Of a stretch of DNA of 10,240 bases, positions 6,998 to 10,240 are shown piece by piece. This DNA comes from Ectocarpus siliculosus. Lineage: Eukaryota; Sar; Phaeophyceae; Ectocarpales; Ectocarpaceae. Where the stretch lies: positions 197,502 through 207,741 of the forward strand of contig FN648470.1 in assembly GCA_000310025.1 (NCBI GenBank). Direction: 5' to 3'. Numbering within the stretch: position 1 is the stretch's first letter; the number at the start of each line of letters is the position of its first letter. A program made the translations under genes and the position numbers. The notes under the pieces are model-generated. The model ran no database searches and was not told where the DNA came from. It saw only the letters and a program-made list of their open reading frames with translations.

Positions 6998-7138
6998 ATG
7001 CAGCAGTTGCTCAGAGCGTTGGCCGCGGCCTCGGCCTTGTTCGCCTCCGGAAGCGCGCGCGCTTCGCCGGGGACGGCAGGCGCGGCGGCGGTCGGTGCGG
7101 GCGGCAGCAGGAGGAATGCTTGGACGCAGAGGCGCCAG
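6998..7138 (+). CDS. Signal-peptide exon, probable first exon of secretory Hsp70 gene
   Basis: ATG at 6998 opens a 47-codon exon ending CAG|GTGTGT at 7138/7139, phase 0. The start MQQLLR followed by ALAAASALFA and the small-residue motif ARA (residues 20-22) is a typical n-region, h-region and signal peptidase site, so the product is predicted to enter the ER. The mature part starts SPGTAGAAAVGAGG and ends in a basic RRNAWTQRRQ. Third positions are strongly G or C. The frame is open further upstream to 6839, but the codons before 6998 lack this bias. The phase matches the Hsp70 exon at 8917 and the strand agrees, so I infer one gene with a 1778-bp intron. Alternatives are another exon in between, for example one after an acceptor at 7268 (7269-7451, Cys-containing, ending TAG), or a separate small secreted protein. 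Confidence 0.6.
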
Positions 7139-7529
7139 GTGTGTTGGTGCATCAAGCTTGTTGCGACACGTGTCTCATCCCATCCCCACCTATAGCAACT
7201 ACGGAGGTTACGTGTTGGCTGCTGCCTGCGCTCCCCCGCGCACGCCTTGCTTTTGCCCTTGCCAGCAGTGGCTGCGAAGTATCCTCTGTGTGTGTCAGGG
7301 GGGGGTCGTTGGCAACAGTACCAATCTGGCTGCATTTTGCGGATGGGTGTTGATCGGTACAAGCAGGACCATGTTCAAACAGGATGATGATTTGCAACCC
7401 CGCTGTGGTTGCTTTGCCGTCTCCCAACATGTGTCTGGCTATGTATGCTAGAGCGAGAGCCGCCTTGCACCGCACGCACCCTCGCAAGCTATACTCGTTA
7501 CTCCAGAGTAGGTGCATCGTCGCGCGCAA

Positions 7530-7972
7530 TTTGTCGCCATCGGACCGTGGAAGTTTTTGATGTTCATGAAGGATATATCGCCGTTGGGCGGCACGTCTCT
7601 CCCGCAATTCTCACCTTCGAGAACTTGGACTACAGCAGCAGACTACGTGTTGTGATGTTGTCCCTGCAGGCTCGCCAGCCGTAAAGCGGTTACGACGACG
7701 ACGACCTTCTCCTCGCGACGTGACGGTGCCATCGTTCTGATTGGCGCCCAATTTTTCCCCTCCGGGCATGGAAGCTTTTGTTGTCCATGAAGATATCGCC
7801 GTCGAGTAACAATAGCTTTTGTTGTCCACGAAGATATCGCCGTCGAGTAACAGTAGCTCCTGCAAGTCTCACCTTTGAGAAATTCATGTTGTGATGCTGT
7901 GTGGGGAACATGATGTGCTGCGTTGTGTTGTGCGATCATCGCCAAGTGGTGAGCGGTTACGACGACGACCGG
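7530..7972 (+). repeat. Tandem duplication of about 220 bp inside the intron
   Basis: Unit 1 (about 7530-7705) and unit 2 (about 7752-7972) share in order GGAAG(C/T)TTTTG, TGTTCATGAA or TGTCCATGAA, ATATCGCCGT, TCACCTT(C/T)GAGAA, GTTGTGATG and AGCGGTTACGACGACGAC. Unit 2 is longer because of the internal 41-bp duplication and an insertion after GTTGTGATG. Confidence 0.7.
7773..7851 (+). repeat. Recent 41-bp direct repeat, two near-identical units
   Basis: AGCTTTTGTTGTCCATGAAG and the following ATATCGCCGTCGAGTAAC (7773-7810) recur at 7814-7851 with one base changed (CCATGA to CCACGA). A third, older relative lies at about 7551-7586. The near-identity marks a recent slippage or unequal crossover event. 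Confidence 0.9.
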
Positions 7973-8258
7973 TTGGATGGGTGACAGACAGATTGCAGTA
8001 CACCCACATGAGTGCCTTCCGCCGCTCCATGCGCATATCTATTCCTGTACATTACAGGACATGAAACGCCAACTACACACACAAGTCACCTTCATTCACG
8101 ACAACATGCCGCGTAAATTCCAGCCGGTTGTTCTCCCACTATTTATTTTTATTTACCTGCTTGTGAAGACTGAGACTTATGCACATCCCCTTCGAATGTG
8201 GCTGCACGTATCTCAAACGGGTACTTTTTTCTGTAGTTGCAAGTGCATTTCATTACTT

Positions 8259-8345
8259 ATTGACATGAATATCCACGACAACAACAGCACTTGCAGTCTT
8301 CAGCCGTCTCGCGAGCGAGAGCCGCCTGGCATTGTTCCCGTGCAC
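8259..8345 (+). pseudogene. Decayed copy 'a' of the Hsp70 exon boundary
   Basis: CACGACAACAACAGCACTTG with CAG at 8294-8296 parallels the intron end at 8891-8916, and the following TCAGCCGTCTCGCGAGCGAG continuing AGCCGCCTGG matches TCGGCCGTCTCGCGGGCGAC and AGCGGCCT at 8956-8983. The first twelve codons of the true exon are missing here. If spliced at 8296 in phase 0 the frame reads SSAVSRARAAWHCSRAL and stops at about 8402. The GIDLGTTY segment is absent. Confidence 0.55.
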
Positions 8346-8447
8346 TTGAAAGCTTGTACTTCCTGGAACACCAAACACAAACAACAAGTACACTTCATCC
8401 ATGAAACCTACTGTATCCCCAACGGCAAGTACACTTCATTGACGACA

Positions 8448-8613
8448 TGATTAAACCCCCAACGACGACGACAACAACAACAACAGTAACAACAGCAACA
8501 ACAACCAAAAATAGCAACAACATTTGCAGCCGAAGATTAAGATTGAGCTGGGCCATGCGCCGCCGCCGCCTTCAATAGCATCGTCCGGATGCACTCTTCA
8601 AACTTGCGCTTCA
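8448..8613 (+). pseudogene. Decayed copy 'b' of the Hsp70 exon boundary, with expanded AAC tract
   Basis: CCCCCAACGACGACGACAAC and an expanded AAC tract, then TTTGCAG (CAG at 8527-8529), match the intron end before 8917 (CCCCCAACGACG, AAC, CTGCAG). The following CCGAAGATTAAG, GAGCTGG and ATGCGCCGCCGCCGCC match CCAAAG, GAGCTGG and ATGCGCCGCCGCCGCT of the real exon. The frame gives PKIKIELGHAPPPPSIASS and then hits TGA near 8611-8613, before any Hsp70 signature. The expanded AAC tract is an independent microsatellite growth in this copy. Confidence 0.65.
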
Positions 8614-8679
8614 TGAAAACGCCGAACACCAACAAGTACGCTTCATTGACGGCATGAATTAACAGTCCCTGTTACAAGT

Positions 8680-8750
8680 GCCGGTTGAAATAGTACCGGT
8701 GTTTTCGGTATAGTGCCGGTGCCCGGTATAGTGCCGGGGTTCTCGGCGGG
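8680..8750 (+). repeat. Small degenerate TACCGG/TGCCGG satellite block
   Basis: Units of AGTACCGGTG, TTTTCGGTATAGTGCCGG and CCCGGTATAGTGCCGGGG resemble the satellites at 4699-5045 and 5480-5917 but are more diverged and shorter. This places the same satellite family in introns of both neighbouring genes. Confidence 0.6.
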
Positions 8751-8916
8751 CACACACTGAAATTCCAAGTCATTTCTCAATACTTCGAAAAAGTGTCGAT
8801 ACGGTAGGAGTATAGACAAGCAATATCGGTGAACTTTCTACGCACATACCGGCACTAACCAGCTAAACAGGGGCCTCTACCGCTGTATCCCCCAACGACG
8901 ATAATAACAACTGCAG

Positions 8917-9083
8917 CCAAAGGTGGAGCTGGACGATGCGCCGCCGCCGCTGCCCTCGGCCGTCTCGCGGGCGACGAGCGGCCTATCGTCGTGCCTGGCC
9001 CTGAGGGGGGGGAGCACCGATAAGGGGAAGGCGGACGCTATCGACGGCCCGTGCATCGGCATCGACTTGGGAACGACGTACAG
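8917..9083 (+). CDS. Hsp70 exon with N-terminal ATPase phosphate-1 motif
   Basis: After CTGCAG (AG ends 8916) a phase 0 frame runs 55 codons plus two bases. It starts PKVELDDAPPPLPSAV, passes SCLALRGGSTDKGKADAIDG and ends PCIGIDLGTTY plus AG of a Ser codon, at AG|GTAGGT (9083/9084), phase 2. IGIDLGTTYS is the phosphate-1 signature at the start of the Hsp70 nucleotide-binding domain. TTYS favours the cytosolic/ER group over mitochondrial or bacterial DnaK (TTNS). There is no ATG after the in-frame stops at 8902-8907, so an upstream exon is needed; the signal-peptide exon at 6998-7138 fits in phase and strand. Joined, about 93 residues precede the motif, longer than usual for BiP. The rest of the ATPase and peptide-binding domains is not in the window. 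Third positions are almost all G or C. It could alternatively be an orphan exon of a broken gene. Confidence 0.75.
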
Positions 9084-9268
9084 GTAGGTGTGCGTTTTTT
9101 GTCATCTCCTGCCGTAGTGTAACTTCCTCTTTCTCTCCTCTTTTTGCCTTTCGCAAGGAATCCAACTTGTTTTTGTTGTTTAAATTTTGAAATTGTGCAT
9201 TGCAACCGTGCTATTGTAGCGTACGAATGCAAGTTGTACCGCGGGAGGGGTGGCACCGTAGGGGGCCT

Positions 9269-9408
9269 CAGGGGGCGTTTTAAACAACAGCTACTACTTC
9301 GCTTTCAAATTTCCAAATTTCCAAAGGTACTCGATTTGCTGCGGAGGAAACACATTTAGAGACTTGGAAAGTTGGAATTAAAAAACAGCTGTTTTTAAAA
9401 CGGCCCTG
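9269..9408 (+). mobile_element. Small TIR element with CAGGG ends, hAT-like
   Basis: The left end CAGGGGGCGTTTTAAA, AACAGCT and TTCCAAATTTCC is an imperfect inverted match of the right end (9368-9408: GGAAAGTTGGAA, AACAGCTG, TTTTAAAACGGCCCTG). About 140 bp, non-coding. CAGGG...CCCTG termini recall hAT elements. AGGGGG flanks both ends (9260-9265 and 9409-9414) and may be part of a target duplication, but G-richness makes this weak. A perfect 16-bp palindrome AAAAACAGCTGTTTTT lies at 9381-9396. It sits in the intron following the Hsp70 exon. Confidence 0.65.
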
Positions 9409-9455
9409 AGGGGGAGGCATGCTTCTGCGTGACGACGGATAAGAGCACGTGCCTA

Positions 9456-9680
9456 CTGCTGTAGGTTGCATAAGATATCACACCCCCTGGGCCGATTTTC
9501 AAAGCTTAATTGCTCGGCTGGGAAAGCAGTGACGGTGCCGAGAATGGCGGAGTTGTAACCGTCCCGTCGAGAGCTTTCCGAACACGTATCGTTTGCCTTC
9601 GGCATTCTCTTGGTCGTGTGTAGTAATCGAGCTTTGAAAATCGCTCCAGGGGGTGTGGTATCTTGTGCAACCTACAGCAT
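9456..9680 (+). mobile_element. MITE family A, copy 2 (full length)
   Basis: The left TIR (GCTGTAGGTTGCA, then ATATCACACCCCCT, GATTTTCAAAGCTT, 9458-9511) and right TIR (GAGCTTTGAAAATC, CAGGGGGTGTGGTATCTTG, TGCAACCTACAGC, 9629-9678) are inverted copies over about 50 bp. The interior GACGGTGCCGAGAATGGCGG and CGAGAGCTTTCCGA match copies 1 and 3. About 225 bp, same orientation as copy 1, no coding capacity. Confidence 0.85.
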
Positions 9681-9942
9681 CCGGCAGAAATCCTGGGAGC
9701 GCTGATTGAAGCGATGGGTTAAAAAACATACAGCCAGATCCGAACGGCAGCGAGAGTGCTGCTGGGTTGTGTGTGATGTGCCCCAGTTATATCAATCATG
9801 AAGTAGTTTTATTGCTGGCATCCTCGTGTAAACGAGACAGCTGCAAAAGGTCTACCATCGAAAATATGCACACCGAGGTTTGTCTCGTCAAGCCACTCTG
9901 CTTATCACCCACCCCGGCTGTCACGTCCTCATACATGTGTTC
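9681..9942. other. Intronic stretch without recognised features
   Basis: I looked for the next Hsp70 exon (expected to start by completing Ser and then encode Cys-Val-Gly) here and elsewhere in 9084-10240 and did not find it. A consensus-like CACG|GTAAGT at 9945-9950 exists, but the codons before it show no Hsp70 similarity. Confidence 0.35.
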
Positions 9943-10090
9943 ACGGTAAGTACGTTTCCGGAAAGTTCTCAACGAGACGGTTCGAACACCGCCAGTCTTG
10001 TTGTGGCATCGCCACTTTCTGCCGTGGAGCAGTACAGTAGTCGAGCCTTGAAATTCGGTCAAGGGGGTGCGGTATCATATGCAACCTACT
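9943..10090 (-). mobile_element. MITE family A, copy 3 (truncated, inverted)
   Basis: Read on the minus strand from 10090, AGTAGGTTGCAT, ATACCGCACCCCCTTGACCG, AATTTCAAGGCTCGA and then the interior (GAAAGTGGCGATGCC, CTGGCGGTG, CCGTCTCG, GAGAACTTTCCGGAAACGTA) align in order with the left two thirds of copy 2. The distal TIR is missing, so the copy is truncated at about 9943. Orientation is opposite to copies 1 and 2. Confidence 0.7.
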
Positions 10091-10185
10091 GTACGAAGAC
10101 CCCAAGGGGGGGGGTGGTATCTTCTGCAACCTACTGTACGTAGACGCCAAGGGGGGGGGGGTATCTTCTGCAATCTACGGAACGG
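10061..10185 (+). repeat. Tandem amplification of the MITE A terminus, three units
   Basis: AAGGGGG, a G-rich stretch, GGTATC(A/T)T, TGCAACCTACTGTACG and AGAC occur three times, starting near 10061, 10104 and 10149 (period 43-45 bp). The first unit is the TIR of MITE copy 3; the next two lack the element interior. The G-run lengthens from 5 to 9 to 11, showing slippage. Confidence 0.8.
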
Positions 10186-10240
10186 TACAAAAAAATTGAG
10201 AAAAGCCTGACCGAAAAACGTAGTGGTCGACGTGCGTCCA

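Larger units (their letters stand above)
7139..8916 (+). other. Probable first intron of the Hsp70 gene, rich in duplications
   Basis: It begins GTGTGT and ends CTGCAG. It contains a candidate alternative exon (acceptor CTTGCTTTTGCCCTTGCCAG up to CAG at 7268, frame open to a TAG at 7449-7451), a 220-bp tandem duplication (7530-7972), two decayed copies of the downstream exon boundary, and a small block of the TACCGG satellite. A 157-codon ATG frame at 7977-8450 runs through the decayed copies and shows no domain, so I regard it as accidental. Confidence 0.45.

Noticed and set aside
6835-7353. Alternative plus-strand frames overlapping the signal-peptide exon
   Set aside because: They are GC-rich shadow frames; only the 6998 frame combines a signal peptide, GC3 bias and an in-phase donor.
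7977-8450. 157-codon plus-strand ATG frame
   Set aside because: It crosses a decayed copy of the Hsp70 boundary and direct repeats, has mixed codon use and no domain.
9966-9990. B-box-like GGTTCGAACACC
   Set aside because: It lies in the interior of MITE copy 3, aligns with non-tRNA sequence in copy 2, and has no A-box at proper distance.
9880-10143. Plus-strand frame with a consensus GTAAGT at 9945
   Set aside because: It begins at TTG, runs through MITE copy 3 and the tandem TIR ends, and shows no Hsp70 similarity, so it is not the next exon.

Overview
This looks like nuclear DNA of an intron-rich eukaryote. There are no ribosome binding sites or operons. The only convincing coding pieces are short, GC3-rich exons ending at good GT splice donors, set in long non-coding stretches full of microsatellites, minisatellites and small terminal-inverted-repeat elements. 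A stramenopile such as a brown alga would fit the moderate GC, the GC-rich third positions, the long introns and the abundant trinucleotide repeats. That is a guess from style, because no marker in the window fixes the lineage.

Layout. 1-3260: no convincing gene. It holds a G-rich tract, a 40-bp direct repeat flanking a tRNA-like piece, one copy of a TIR element (MITE family A), an expanded AAC/AACAAG minisatellite and a 177-bp tandem duplication. 3271-6765, minus strand: a probable two-exon gene. Exon 1 (6765-6670) has a Gly/Ala-rich N-terminus and ends at a GAG|GTAAGC donor. The likely terminal exon (3609-3271) encodes an acidic, then Pro/Ser-rich, then His/Gln-rich protein and is followed at once by AATAAA. 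Both ends are phase 0. The intron would be about 3.06 kb. It holds an eight-unit array in which the acceptor and the first codons of exon 2 are repeated, plus two blocks of a palindromic TACCGA satellite.

6766-6997 is a compact divergent promoter region. 6998-9083, plus strand: a probable signal-peptide exon (6998-7138, phase 0 donor) and an Hsp70 exon (8917-9083) encoding the phosphate-loop signature GIDLGTTY(S) and ending at AG|GTAGGT. The two are phase-compatible, which suggests a secretory-pathway Hsp70 (BiP-like) with an unusually long N-terminal extension. The 1.78-kb intron between them holds a 220-bp tandem duplication and two decayed copies of the Hsp70 exon boundary. 9084-10240 is the start of the next intron, with a CAGGG-ended TIR element and two more family A copies. 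The rest of Hsp70 must lie to the right.

The most interesting point is shared by both genes. In each, the 3' end of the first intron and the start of the second exon have been tandemly amplified into the intron, giving multiple candidate acceptors in front of the real one. All joins are inferred by eye from splice consensus, phase and coding character. No alignment or transcript data were available.
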